Shown: piece after piece, positions 1 through 8,316 of the stretch
Layout: each line of letters begins with the position of its first letter
How positions within the stretch are numbered: position 1 is the first letter of the stretch
DNA from: Legionella lansingensis
GTDB lineage: Bacteria; Pseudomonadota; Gammaproteobacteria; Legionellales; Legionellaceae
Length of the DNA: 64,000 nucleotides
Direction: 5' to 3'
Assembly: GCF_900187355.1 (NCBI RefSeq)
Contig: NZ_LT906451.1
Span: 2,415,001-2,479,000 of the forward strand
The notes under the pieces: model-generated
The model's database searches: none
Told to the model about the DNA's origin: nothing
The model's input: only the letters and a program-made list of their open reading frames with translations
Program-made: the position numbers and the translations under genes

Positions 1-100
1 AATGGTACCTGAAGTATAATCCTGGTAGGAATCCGGACTAATATTAACTGCAATCTACTCAGTTGAAACCAATAAAAACAACACTAATGAAAATTGTATA

Positions 101-130
101 TTGTAGCTTTTTAAGCTATATTTGTAGCTT
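101..130. promoter_or_regulatory. Candidate operator for the wHTH-MNT/HEPN pair
   Basis: The half-site TGTAGCTT occurs at 102-109 and again at 123-130, with its inverse AAGCTATA at 113-120. Together they form a TAGCTT-ttt-AAGCTA palindrome plus a third half-site 21 bases downstream, just before the start codon at 151. The downstream protein has an N-terminal winged helix, so autoregulation here is plausible. This is inference from sequence symmetry only. Confidence 0.4.
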
Positions 131-150
131 ATTTGGCTTCATAAAAACTT

Positions 151-729
151 ATGGTAAATACTTCAGTATTGTTTTCTGAATATCGGCGCCGCGTACTTGG
201 ACTGTTATTACTTCATCCAGAAAACCGTTATCATGTTCGTGAGATTGCTCGACTAACCAGCACAACTGCAGGAACCCTTCATCGTGAACTCTCTAAACTT
301 GCTAAAGCTCAGGTGTTAATACGCGAAGTCAGTGGCAATCAAGTTTATTATCAAGCTAATCGCAATTTTCCTATTTTTAATGAGCTCGCTAGCATTTTAA
401 AGAAAACTTCTGGATTAGTAGATATATTGGCGGATGCTTTAGCGCCGTTAATCGAAAAAATTGAAGTGGCTTTTGTATTTGGTTCTGTGGCAAGAGGGAC
501 CGAAAACTTAGGAAGTGATATTGATGTTCTAATCATTGGTAATGTTGGCTTTGCAGAAGTTGTGGCAGCACTCTATCCTGCCCAAACAAGTTTGGGGCGA
601 GAAATTAACCCTAAAATATATTCCCAGACTCAATGGAAAAAATGTTTAAGTGATCAGGATGTTTTTATCCAAGAGATTATGAACAGTCCCAAACTTTTTG
701 TTATTGGAGAGTTTGATGACATTAGATAA
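151..729 (+). CDS. Winged-helix domain fused to MNT-type nucleotidyltransferase (putative antitoxin/regulator)
   Basis: A 192-residue protein with two visible parts. Residues 10-75 look like an ArsR-type winged helix (HVREIARLTSTTAGTLHREL recognition region, then a beta wing near GNQVYY). Residues 105-130 carry the Pol-beta-like minimal nucleotidyltransferase motif GS-x10-DxD (G111, S112, D123, D125). In the MNT/HEPN family such proteins neutralise a HEPN RNase partner; in the studied MntA/HepT pair they do so by AMPylation. The next gene overlaps this one by 14 bases and encodes a HEPN-like protein, which supports a two-gene module. The N-terminal DNA-binding domain suggests self-repression through the repeats at 101-130. 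The family assignment is firm; toxin-antitoxin function is inferred. Confidence 0.8.
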   Translation: MVNTSVLFSEYRRRVLGLLLLHPENRYHVREIARLTSTTAGTLHRELSKLAKAQVLIREVSGNQVYYQANRNFPIFNELASILKKTSGLVDILADALAPLIEKIEVAFVFGSVARGTENLGSDIDVLIIGNVGFAEVVAALYPAQTSLGREINPKIYSQTQWKKCLSDQDVFIQEIMNSPKLFVIGEFDDIR

Positions 730-1150
730 TCTCGTTGGTAAAACCCTTGAGAAAACTACACCTCATCAAGACATAATAAAACGACTTTTACATGCTGCTG
801 AAAGAAATATTGCTGATTCCAAGATCAACGCCGTGAGCGCAGAGAATCGTTTTGATGCTGCCTATAAAGCGATCATGCAAATCGCAAATACAGCGTTACA
901 AGCCAATGGCTACCGAACCTTAACCAGTAAACCAGGTCATCATCAAACCATGATTCAGTTATTACCTCAGACCTTGGGAATTGATAGGAATACCGTAATT
1001 ATATTGGATGCCATGCGTAAACAACGTAATCTTGCTGATTATTCCGGAGACTTTATTCCTGAAAGTACCGTAACAACTTGTATTGATCAAGCGGAAGAAT
1101 TATTAAAGAATTTTAGAGCATGGTTAAGTGTTAATTGGCAAGGATTTTAA
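716..1150 (+). CDS. HEPN-domain protein, partner of the MNT protein
   Basis: A 144-residue all-helical protein. I chose the ATG at 716 because GGAG lies 8 bases upstream; an in-frame TTG exists at 698. The HEPN signature is R104-N105-x3-Y109 (RNLADY), not the RX4HXY motif of classical HepT toxins. An RN-x-A-D-Y variant is seen in some HEPN subfamilies (SAV_6107-like). It overlaps the MNT gene by 14 bases, so the two are probably translationally coupled. In known systems the HEPN protein is an RNase toxin; the missing His makes catalysis uncertain here, and a purely regulatory or substrate role for the nucleotidyltransferase is possible. It lies in an accessory patch next to integrase and IS remnants. 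Confidence 0.7.
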   Translation: MTLDNLVGKTLEKTTPHQDIIKRLLHAAERNIADSKINAVSAENRFDAAYKAIMQIANTALQANGYRTLTSKPGHHQTMIQLLPQTLGIDRNTVIILDAMRKQRNLADYSGDFIPESTVTTCIDQAEELLKNFRAWLSVNWQGF

Positions 1151-1275
1151 TGATAATTAATCGATCAAGAAAACACGCAAACTAATGATCAAGCCCATGC
1201 AACAAACTTTCTTAATTCTAATCACAAACGCGCAATTAAACTGCGCTTGTTAAAACAACTAAAGAATAATACAAG

Positions 1276-1962
1276 ATGAGACTCCCTTTATCATTAAAAC
1301 CTTCTTCTGTTAACCGCACATTGGAGTTAATCCGTGCAATTTTAAATCGAGCATATAAACAGTGGAAATGGTTGGATTCAGTTCCAGCAATTCGAATGCG
1401 AAAATTTGAAAATAAGCGGTTACGGTGGTTAACAAGGGCTGAAGCACAGCAGTTGCTGAATGAGTTACCACCACATCTAAAAGATATGGCGGCGTTTACT
1501 CTGGTTACTGGGTTAAGACAATCAAATGTCACAGGACTGCAATGGAATGAAGTGGATATGAAAAAAGGCCATGCACTTATTCATCCCGATCAATCCAAAA
1601 CTAAAAAAGCAATCCCTGTGCCGTTAAATTCTATTGCACTGGAAATATTAGAAAGGCAAAAAGGAAAACACCCTGATTTTGTATTTACGTATCAGGGAAA
1701 ACCAATAACTCGTTGTAATAACCATGCATGGCTGAAGGCTTTGAAGCGGGTAGGCATTAAAGATTTTCGCTGGCATGACTTACGCCATACTTGGGCGAGT
1801 TAGCATGTCCAAAATGGTACATCCTTACACGAGTTACAGCAACTTGGTGGATGGTCAGAATATGATACTGTACTGCGCTACGCACATCTTGCAAGTGACC
1901 ATTTACGGAAAGCTTCAGAGAGAGTATCAGGCACGTTTACGTCACCCCGACTTGGTTCCTAA
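1276..1962 (+). pseudogene. Tyrosine recombinase (phage/island integrase), truncated and interrupted
   Basis: The frame from 1276 encodes the core and catalytic domain of a tyrosine integrase: TGLRQSNV with the first catalytic Arg, then HDLRHTWAS with the HxxR motif. A TAG at 1801-1803 interrupts it where relatives have Trp. The same frame resumes without any shift and continues through LGGWSEYDTVLRYAHL, containing the nucleophile Tyr, to a TAA at 1960-1962. One nonsense change therefore separates two halves. The N-terminal arm-binding region is also missing, and only about 125 bases of unrecognised sequence lie between it and the HEPN gene. It lies on the 3' side of tRNA-Arg, as expected for an island integrase. 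Confidence 0.8.
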
Positions 1963-1997
1963 GTCAAACTTTTGGCTAAGTCTTTGATTGTCCTTAT

Positions 1998-3272
1998 CGA
2001 GACATAGGTAACAAAATATTCCGGAGACATAGGTTACACTCATAGGCATTTCAGGAGAAGGGAATGCCCTTGGAAGGAGTGTAATAAAGTGGATGAAAAG
2101 ATAAAATTTGTAGCAAGATTATTAGATGGCGAGCAAATGTCTACTTTATGCCAAGAATTCGGTATTTCTCGAAAAACTGGGTATAAAATTTATGATCGCT
2201 ATAAACATAGTGGATTAGAAGGCTTAAATGATCGGAGTAGAAGACCGCATCGATATGCTAATCAACTTCCATTCCAGCTGGAAAAAGAAATATTAAAAGT
2301 AAAAAAAGAAAAACCTTCATGGGGGGCGCCCAAGATTCGAGAAAAGATTTTAAGGAAATACCCCGATGTAAAACCACCAGCGATTAGCACGATTCACACT
2401 ATTTTGGATAAATATGGGCTTGTTACTCGGCAGAAGAGACGCCGCTATAAAGCGCAAGGGACCGATCTATCATTTGGCAAGAAGCCCAACGAATTATGGT
2501 GTGCAGATTATAAAGGCGAGTTTCAACTAGGGAATAAACAATATTGTTATCCATTAACAATTACAGACTTTAATAGTCGCTATTTACTTGCTTGTGAGGG
2601 TTTAGTGACTACTAAAGAGCAATATGCCATTACTGTATTTGAACGTGTTTTTAGAGAGTTTGGTATCCCAAACGCTATTCGCACCGATAATGGCGTTCCT
2701 TTTTCTTCTCCGCATGCTTTATTTGGTCTAAGTAAACTTTCCGTATGGTGGCTTCGATTAGGCATTAGCATAGAACGAATAAAACCGGGGAACCCACAGG
2801 AAAATGGCCGTCATGAACGTATGCATTTAACTTTGAAAAAAGAAACGACGAAACCTGCGGGAGAAAATTTTTTGCAACAGCAAGAGAAGTTTGATCGCTT
2901 TATACAAGAGTATAACCATGACCGCCCACATCAGGCTTTGCAAATGAGATACCCAGGTGAAGTTTATGTTCCTTCAAATAAAGAATACAAAGGTCTACCC
3001 GAAGTTGAGTATCCCTTTCATGATAAAACCATTACGGTCACTCATTGTGGTAGAGTCTGTCTAAAGGGCAAGAAAATAAATCTAACTAGCGTTTTGGCAG
3101 GGCAAAATGTTGGAATTAAGGAGGTAGATGATGATATTTGGTTAGTTAGTTTTATGCAGTATGATCTAGGATATTTTGATGAGCAGACATGTAAATTGGA
3201 GCCTTTACCCAATCCTTTTGGGCCTAAAGTGTTACCTATGTCTCCGGTATAATTTGTAACCCATGTCTCCGG
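1998..3272 (+). mobile_element. IS481-like insertion sequence with doubled terminal repeats
   Basis: One transposase gene lies between inverted ends. Each end carries two copies of a unit resembling CCGGAGACATAGGTAAC: left at 1998-2012 and 2021-2037, right (inverted) at 3231-3247 and 3256-3272. Coordinates span the recognisable units; true tips may be about 8 bases further out. GATT occurs just outside both possible tips (1986-1989 and 3281-3284) and could be a target duplication, but this is weak. The element sits between the broken integrase and the 3' end of tRNA-Arg. Confidence 0.8.
2089..3252 (+). CDS. IS481-family transposase
   Basis: A 387-residue transposase. The GTG start at 2089 is chosen because AAGGAGT lies about 8 bases upstream. 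Residues 1-60 form a helix-turn-helix (LCQEFGISRKTGYKIYDRYK), followed by a second HTH-like region. An rve-type DDE integrase core starts near residue 130, with WCADYKGEF (first Asp), RTDNGVPF (second Asp) and GNPQENGRHERMH (catalytic Glu). The reading frame is intact, so the element may still be active. The stop lies inside the right inner repeat region, as is common in compact IS elements. Confidence 0.9.
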   Translation: MDEKIKFVARLLDGEQMSTLCQEFGISRKTGYKIYDRYKHSGLEGLNDRSRRPHRYANQLPFQLEKEILKVKKEKPSWGAPKIREKILRKYPDVKPPAISTIHTILDKYGLVTRQKRRRYKAQGTDLSFGKKPNELWCADYKGEFQLGNKQYCYPLTITDFNSRYLLACEGLVTTKEQYAITVFERVFREFGIPNAIRTDNGVPFSSPHALFGLSKLSVWWLRLGISIERIKPGNPQENGRHERMHLTLKKETTKPAGENFLQQQEKFDRFIQEYNHDRPHQALQMRYPGEVYVPSNKEYKGLPEVEYPFHDKTITVTHCGRVCLKGKKINLTSVLAGQNVGIKEVDDDIWLVSFMQYDLGYFDEQTCKLEPLPNPFGPKVLPMSPV

Positions 3273-3289
3273 AATAGACCGATTTTAAA

Positions 3290-3366
3290 TGGCGCGCTCG
3301 GAGGGACTCGAACCCCCGACACCTTGGTTCGAAGCCAAGTACTCTATCCAGCTGAGCTACGAGCGC
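3290..3366 (-). tRNA. tRNA-Arg(TCG)
   Basis: The minus strand folds as a complete tRNA: acceptor GCGCTCG pairs with CGAGCGC, the T-arm has GGTTCGAGTCC, and the anticodon loop CTTCGAA gives anticodon TCG. The CCA end is encoded at 3290-3292. The 3' end faces the accessory region at 1-3280, a classic integration point. Confidence 0.95.
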
Positions 3367-3433
3367 ATAGGATGGTTTAGGTAAATCGTTAATGTCACAC
3401 TAGTTATCTGGTCTTTGCGGTAGGAGCCCAGAA

Positions 3434-3509
3434 TGGTGGGCCGTATAGGAATCGAACCTATGACACAGAGGTTAAAAGCCTCCTGCTCTACCGACTGAGC
3501 TAACGGCCC
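3434..3509 (-). tRNA. tRNA-Lys(TTT), copy 1
   Basis: Acceptor GGGCCGT/ACGGCCC, anticodon loop CTTTTAA giving TTT, T-loop GGTTCGATTCC, and CCA encoded at 3434-3436. The sequence is identical to the copy 148 bases away. Confidence 0.95.
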
Positions 3510-3581
3510 TCTACAGCTAATAATTTTTGATCAGATGCTTCTTTTTAAATATTTCAGTATAACACTTAAGTTACACTTAAA

Positions 3582-3657
3582 TGGTGGGCCGTATAGGAAT
3601 CGAACCTATGACACAGAGGTTAAAAGCCTCCTGCTCTACCGACTGAGCTAACGGCCC
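3582..3657 (-). tRNA. tRNA-Lys(TTT), copy 2
   Basis: Same 76-base sequence as the copy at 3434-3509, including the encoded CCA. The two lie as direct tandem copies with about 72 bases between them. Orientation suggests a single transcript Lys-Lys-Arg. Confidence 0.95.
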
Positions 3658-3681
3658 TAAAGAGGCTGGAATCATACCGGA

Positions 3682-4578
3682 TCAAGGTAAAATTTCAAGT
3701 GTTTTCTGGGTTTTATTTTTTAATAATGCACAACCTGCGTATAAATCATCGCTTGTTGCCAAAATTTTCCAACCTTCCGCTGTGAGGCTAGTAGCTTTGG
3801 CTTTTAAAAGCAAACTAGGCACGATCAACAACATTACATCAGCGCCTAATGCTCCACATCCTTTTGCTGCTAAGATATCCGGTTGCTCTCTAAAAGCACG
3901 AATTTGTTGTAAGCTATGAGCAGCCATGAGCCCTAGAGTAACTAACTGCTCCTGGTAGCTATTCACAGCAGCAATTAAAGCAGAACTATCTTCTTTCTCA
4001 AACGCTTCTTTCCCTTGTTCGACAATGGCCGCTAAGGTATGAATTGAAGTAGGTAACTTGACCCTTTGTAAATAATAATGTGTCGCTAATTTTTGACCGC
4101 TGTGCAGTAATAAAAATGCAATATCTTTAAAAACCCAATCATAGGAATGCAGCAAATCATTCTGACGATTAATATAAACACAGCGATTTTGCGTTTGTGC
4201 CAATACATCATAACCACTTGGTTTTAGTCCTTCACCGCGCCATGTTGATTGATAATACGCATCAAGTAAACTTTTATGATTTGCTGTAACACGCAATATA
4301 CGGCTGGTGGCAAGATAAGTTGCTATAAATTGCGCACTTGAAGCGCCTAATCCACCCCTGCCCTCATAAGGATCATGCCACAATAGTCCTTGCTTTGGGA
4401 TACGATGGTGTATCCACCATTGGCCTGCTGGAGAATCAGAATGGATTCCATTCAGACCTTCATCAGCCGTAACTGACAATGCAAAACAAGGCGTAGTTGT
4501 TAATAACATTGCCGAAGCTCCTGCCAAAGCAGCATACTCACCTAATAGAAACGTTTTAGCTGGGATACGCCATCTCAT
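3682..4578 (-). CDS. mvaK2: GHMP kinase, probable phosphomevalonate kinase
   Basis: A 298-residue GHMP-superfamily kinase. PAKTFLLGEYAAL near the N-terminus matches motif 1, GGLGASSAQ at 75-83 is the ATP-binding motif 2, and a late GCGALGAD matches motif 3. It is the last gene of a minus-strand operon with HMG-CoA reductase and isopentenyl diphosphate isomerase, overlapping the reductase by 4 bases (ATGA). A separate gene at 13876-14760 fits mevalonate kinase better, so phosphomevalonate kinase is the likely step here (mevalonate 5-phosphate to the diphosphate). The kinase class is certain; the exact substrate is inferred from pathway completeness. Confidence 0.75.
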   Translation of the reverse strand: MRWRIPAKTFLLGEYAALAGASAMLLTTTPCFALSVTADEGLNGIHSDSPAGQWWIHHRIPKQGLLWHDPYEGRGGLGASSAQFIATYLATSRILRVTANHKSLLDAYYQSTWRGEGLKPSGYDVLAQTQNRCVYINRQNDLLHSYDWVFKDIAFLLLHSGQKLATHYYLQRVKLPTSIHTLAAIVEQGKEAFEKEDSSALIAAVNSYQEQLVTLGLMAAHSLQQIRAFREQPDILAAKGCGALGADVMLLIVPSLLLKAKATSLTAEGWKILATSDDLYAGCALLKNKTQKTLEILP

Positions 4579-5873
4579 GATGCAATTTTGGCCTGTCTGA
4601 TTTCAGTTAAGAGTTCATAAGCATTGTTTAAACTCACCCGCTTATTAACACTTAACCAGCTTTGTAAGCGCTCTTTGAGGAGAGGTATTTCACTGTCAGA
4701 AGCACCTGCAACGAGCAGCAAATTATCGATATGCAGTTTCATGTGGCCTTGAATAATCCCTTCAGTACACAGTGCCTTAAGAGCACCTAAATTTTGCACC
4801 AATCCTACTGCAGCAAGTACCCGTGATAAGTGATTTGCAGATTCAATGCCCATCATGCGTAAACACAATTTTGCTGTTGGATGCAGCGCTGTTACTCCAC
4901 CGACGGTGCCAACAATAATCGGCGCTGTCAATTCACCAGTTAGCAAACCATCTTTATATCGCCAACGAGTGATCGCCTGATAATGACCTGATCGTGCTGC
5001 ATAAGCATGAACTCCTGCTTCTACTGCTCGCCAATCATTACCTGTAGCAATCAAGACAGGATCAATTCCATTCATTACCCCTTTGTTATGGGTGGCGGCA
5101 CGATAAGGGTCGATTTCTGCAAACAGAGAAGCCTCTTCAAGACGCTTCCCTAACTCTGGTTCCACATCACGAATCAGAACGTTGGCCGTTGTTAGCTTCT
5201 CATCGTTCAAATTGGAGAGAATGCACATGGTGACCTGTTCACCAGTTAAATTTTCGATAGGTGTTTTTAGAAACTCCAAAACTTGATTAATAATATTCGC
5301 ACCCATAGCATCGCAGGTATTCATAGTGATATGAATTACTGCCATATCACCACCATCTTCACGAGGTATATGGCGTAATTGCAGATCCATAACTCCACCG
5401 CCGCGCTTGACCATATTAGCAGCTACTTCTTCATTGGCTTTTTCAAGAAAAAAGTGTTTATTTTTGCTGAATATGGCTGAGAATCGTGAAAAATCACTCA
5501 CGTTTGCAATCTGAATTTGTCCCAGAATGCAATCACCAGTGACCCAAGTGTGAATTTCGCCATGCTGTCTAATCCACTTGGCCGTTTTTGATAACGCGGC
5601 AATAATTGACGTTTCCTCCACAGCCAGAGGAATCACATAATCCTGCCCATCAATGCAAAAATTAGTCGCTACACCTAAGGGAAGTTGAAAGTAACCAATC
5701 ACATTTTCGATTAATTTATCTGCAAGCACGGTGTCTTTAACGCCGCCATTTTTTAGATATTGAATATCTTCAAGCGTGAGTGCACCTAAATCCAATAAAC
5801 GCTGAAATCGTTCTTCAGGTTCTAATTTGGAAAACCCTTGGAATAAACGACTGGCTTGACTGCTTAACGGCAT
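4575..5873 (-). CDS. mvaA: Hydroxymethylglutaryl-CoA reductase, class II
   Basis: A 432-residue soluble class II HMG-CoA reductase, making mevalonate. Visible signatures: LPLGVATNF near 64-72, VEETSII near 85-91 with the catalytic Glu, DAMGAN at 188-193, the KGVMNGIDPV region and GTVGGVTALHP. The absence of any membrane segment separates it from class I enzymes. It overlaps fni by 10 bases upstream and the GHMP kinase by 4 bases downstream, so the three genes form one translationally coupled operon. HMG-CoA synthase is not in the window. Confidence 0.93.
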   Translation of the reverse strand: MPLSSQASRLFQGFSKLEPEERFQRLLDLGALTLEDIQYLKNGGVKDTVLADKLIENVIGYFQLPLGVATNFCIDGQDYVIPLAVEETSIIAALSKTAKWIRQHGEIHTWVTGDCILGQIQIANVSDFSRFSAIFSKNKHFFLEKANEEVAANMVKRGGGVMDLQLRHIPREDGGDMAVIHITMNTCDAMGANIINQVLEFLKTPIENLTGEQVTMCILSNLNDEKLTTANVLIRDVEPELGKRLEEASLFAEIDPYRAATHNKGVMNGIDPVLIATGNDWRAVEAGVHAYAARSGHYQAITRWRYKDGLLTGELTAPIIVGTVGGVTALHPTAKLCLRMMGIESANHLSRVLAAVGLVQNLGALKALCTEGIIQGHMKLHIDNLLLVAGASDSEIPLLKERLQSWLSVNKRVSLNNAYELLTEIRQAKIAS

Positions 5874-6892
5874 GCCTTCTCCTTGAGTTCAGTGAGTATG
5901 CGACTACCTGTACAAAACATAGCAACTTTTAATTCATATTCGATAGTCATCATGAGTTCATAAACAATCTGAGCATTTTGTAAGGCTGCATTTAGCATTG
6001 GCTTAGCAAAACCTACAGAGCATGCGCCTAAAGCGAACAATTTTGCCGCATCCAAACCATGACGAACACCACCTGAACCCCATATTTCAAAAGTTGGTTT
6101 TATTACCACAGCATTCCTGACGCTCTGCACGGTATCGATGCCCCAATTGCGAAAACTGATGGCCGCCTTTTGTTGAACACTACCCTGTACAGCACGATGC
6201 CCTTCTATTCGTCCCCAATGCGTGCCACCCAAACCACTGACATCAACAGCAGCGACGCCAATGTCATTTAAACGTTGTAGCGTCGATATGGAAAAACCAC
6301 ACCCTGTTTCCTTGACTACAACAGGAATAGGTAGTTTCGTTACTAAATCGGCGAGCGCTTGCCAACAACCCTTGAATTGCGGGGTACCCTCAGGCTGCAG
6401 AGCCTCTTGTAAAGGATTACAGTGAATGATTAAAGCTTCGGCTTGTAAGGCATCCGTTAGCCGTTGTACATGATCAATAGACGTCTCAATTAATTGGGCA
6501 ATACCTAAGTTACTAAACAGGCTTACTTTTGTAAAATTACGCCGCAGCATTTGCCATTCATTTGCCGCATTTTTATCTGTTAATTCGCGTCGTTGCGAAC
6601 CAACGCCCATAGCCCAATTGCTTTGGGAACAAGCTTCCATCAGATGCTGATTAATATTCATAGCATCCTGGTGTCCTGCGGTCATAGAGCTTACGAAAAA
6701 TGGCGTTGCTATGAGTCGTCCAAAACGCTTGCTCTGTATATCAATGTCAGCAAAATTGAGATCGGGCAATGCTTCATGCACGAGAAAAAAATCATCCAAA
6801 AAATTTGATTCACTGGCCTGATTACTGTCCTTTAAAGCAAGTACAATGTGATCTTGTTTACGTTTTTCAAATTGGCTGTAGTTGTCTTGCAT
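5864..6892 (-). CDS. fni: Isopentenyl-diphosphate delta-isomerase, type 2 (FMN-dependent)
   Basis: A 342-residue TIM-barrel flavoenzyme interconverting IPP and DMAPP. N-terminal RKQDHI, then FFVSSMTAGH, VVVKETGCGFS, the VDVSGLGGTHW loop and GSGGVRHG (FMN phosphate region) are type 2 hallmarks. The length is normal for the family. It is first in the operon fni-mvaA-mvaK2. The ATG at 6892 is supported by the conserved N-terminus. The promoter should lie within the 298 bases shared with the divergent mla operon. Confidence 0.92.
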   Translation of the reverse strand: MQDNYSQFEKRKQDHIVLALKDSNQASESNFLDDFFLVHEALPDLNFADIDIQSKRFGRLIATPFFVSSMTAGHQDAMNINQHLMEACSQSNWAMGVGSQRRELTDKNAANEWQMLRRNFTKVSLFSNLGIAQLIETSIDHVQRLTDALQAEALIIHCNPLQEALQPEGTPQFKGCWQALADLVTKLPIPVVVKETGCGFSISTLQRLNDIGVAAVDVSGLGGTHWGRIEGHRAVQGSVQQKAAISFRNWGIDTVQSVRNAVVIKPTFEIWGSGGVRHGLDAAKLFALGACSVGFAKPMLNAALQNAQIVYELMMTIEYELKVAMFCTGSRILTELKEKACR

Positions 6893-7190
6893 ACGCTATA
6901 CTGCACCAGAAAAAATGCCGTTTATTCTAGCACAATTTATTGAAATATTCTGTATGATACAAACCTATCAGGGGGCAAAATCATATTTTTATCAAAATAT
7001 GATCAAAATGGCATTATCATGAGCATGACGAGGGGCTTCTCGAGTAAACATCGATGTTTATCTGTTGGAGATCCTTCGCCACGCTCAGGATGACGATAAT
7101 TTGCGCAGCAATTGGTTTTGCTGCAAAGAAAAATTCGTATTATGCTAGGGTCTGTTGACAATAGGCTATTTATTGAGATGATTGCAAACG
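6893..7190. other. Divergent intergenic region fni / mla operon
   Basis: About 300 bases without a gene between two divergent operons. It holds an inverted repeat at 6981-7002 (arms TCATATTTT/AAAATATGA), which could be an operator, and one copy of a dispersed short repeat at 7069-7095. Promoters for both operons are expected here, but I cannot assign hexamers with confidence. Confidence 0.5.
7069..7095 (+). repeat. Dispersed repeat, family A (cttcgctacgctcaggatgac type)
   Basis: The stretch resembles segments at 19370-19395 and, as an inverted pair, at 43987-44052. All copies lie between genes. Confidence 0.6.
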
Positions 7191-8315
7191 ATGACTAAGG
7201 TAAAACCTGCGGCTCAACTTCTTTTCGATGAAGAAAATAATACATACCGCTGTGAAGGTTCTTGGTCCGTTCTTCACATGGATGGTCTTTTAAAACAATT
7301 TCTAGAGTCTACTACTCCTAAAGAAAGCAAACTGACCATCAGTGGTGCAGAACTGCATTATTTTGATAGTGCAGGTGCAATAGCCTTATTAGAATGCATT
7401 AAAACACTTAAAATCAGAAATAATGAAGTCAATCTCACGAAATTTACCGAGGAACAGCTTTCCCTATTGAAACTTGTTGAAAAAAAACAGGACATTCTCC
7501 ATTACAAACCACCTCCTCCACCAAAGGAAAATATCCTGGCCACTATCGGTAGAGAAACCATTCACAAATTAAAGCAATTAGATGGTTTTATTATTCTGAT
7601 CGGTGATTTGAGTGCTAAAATTTTCGAAGCTTTTGGCTATTGGCGGCGCTTCCAGTTACCCAGCATTGTTTCCAATATCTATTCTGCAGGTATCCAAGCA
7701 CTACCTATTGTGGGTTTGTTGGCTTTTTTGATTGGTATTGTGCTCGCCTATCAGATGGGCTTGCAGTTGCAAACATATGGGGCTCACATTTTTATAGCTT
7801 ACTTATCCGGGCTAGCTATTTTTCGTGAATTTGGACCTCTCATCACTGCCATTATTGTCGCAGGCCGTACAAGCTCTGCCTTTACTGCGCAAATTGGTAG
7901 CATGAAAATCAATGAAGAAATTGATGCCATCAAGACCATGGGCTTATCGCCCACCGAGCTTTTGGTCTTACCCAAAGTTTTAGCTCTGCTTTTTATTTTT
8001 CCTTTGCTCATTTTCTGGGCTGATGTATTTAGCATCCTCGGATCTTTATATATGTCTAAATGGATGTTGGATGTCAGTTATATCGATTTTATGACACGCC
8101 TGCGAGATTCCGTCGGTCTGGATCAATTGATGTTAGGTTTGTATAAGGCGCCTGCCTTTGCCATATTAATTGCCCTTGTTGGATGTTACCAAGGCTTCAA
8201 AGTCGAGGCAGACACCATTGGTAGTCAAACAACCAAGAGTGTTGTGCAAGCTCTTTTCCTAATTATTGTGGCTGATGCTGTTTATTCCATCATTTATAGT
8301 TGGCTGGATTTATAA
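7191..8315 (+). CDS. mlaE: MlaE-type phospholipid ABC transporter permease with N-terminal STAS domain
   Basis: A 374-residue inner-membrane protein. Residues 1 to about 105 form a STAS/MlaB-like domain (HYFDSAGAIALLECIK), then residues 145-374 form the MlaE permease with five to six membrane segments (EFGPLITAIIVAGRTSSAFT and AEIGSM-like core AQIGSMKINEEIDAI). In E. coli MlaB is a separate subunit; here it appears fused to the permease. The operon mlaE-F-D-lipoprotein suggests transport of phospholipid across the envelope. ATG 7191 is preferred; an in-frame TTG at 7182 is possible because neither has a strong ribosome-binding site. Confidence 0.85.
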   Translation: MTKVKPAAQLLFDEENNTYRCEGSWSVLHMDGLLKQFLESTTPKESKLTISGAELHYFDSAGAIALLECIKTLKIRNNEVNLTKFTEEQLSLLKLVEKKQDILHYKPPPPPKENILATIGRETIHKLKQLDGFIILIGDLSAKIFEAFGYWRRFQLPSIVSNIYSAGIQALPIVGLLAFLIGIVLAYQMGLQLQTYGAHIFIAYLSGLAIFREFGPLITAIIVAGRTSSAFTAQIGSMKINEEIDAIKTMGLSPTELLVLPKVLALLFIFPLLIFWADVFSILGSLYMSKWMLDVSYIDFMTRLRDSVGLDQLMLGLYKAPAFAILIALVGCYQGFKVEADTIGSQTTKSVVQALFLIIVADAVYSIIYSWLDL

Positions 8316-8316
8316 A

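Noticed and set aside
1986-3284. GATT as target-site duplication of the IS481-like element
   Set aside because: Only 4 bases, and exact IS tips are unclear; mentioned but not claimed.
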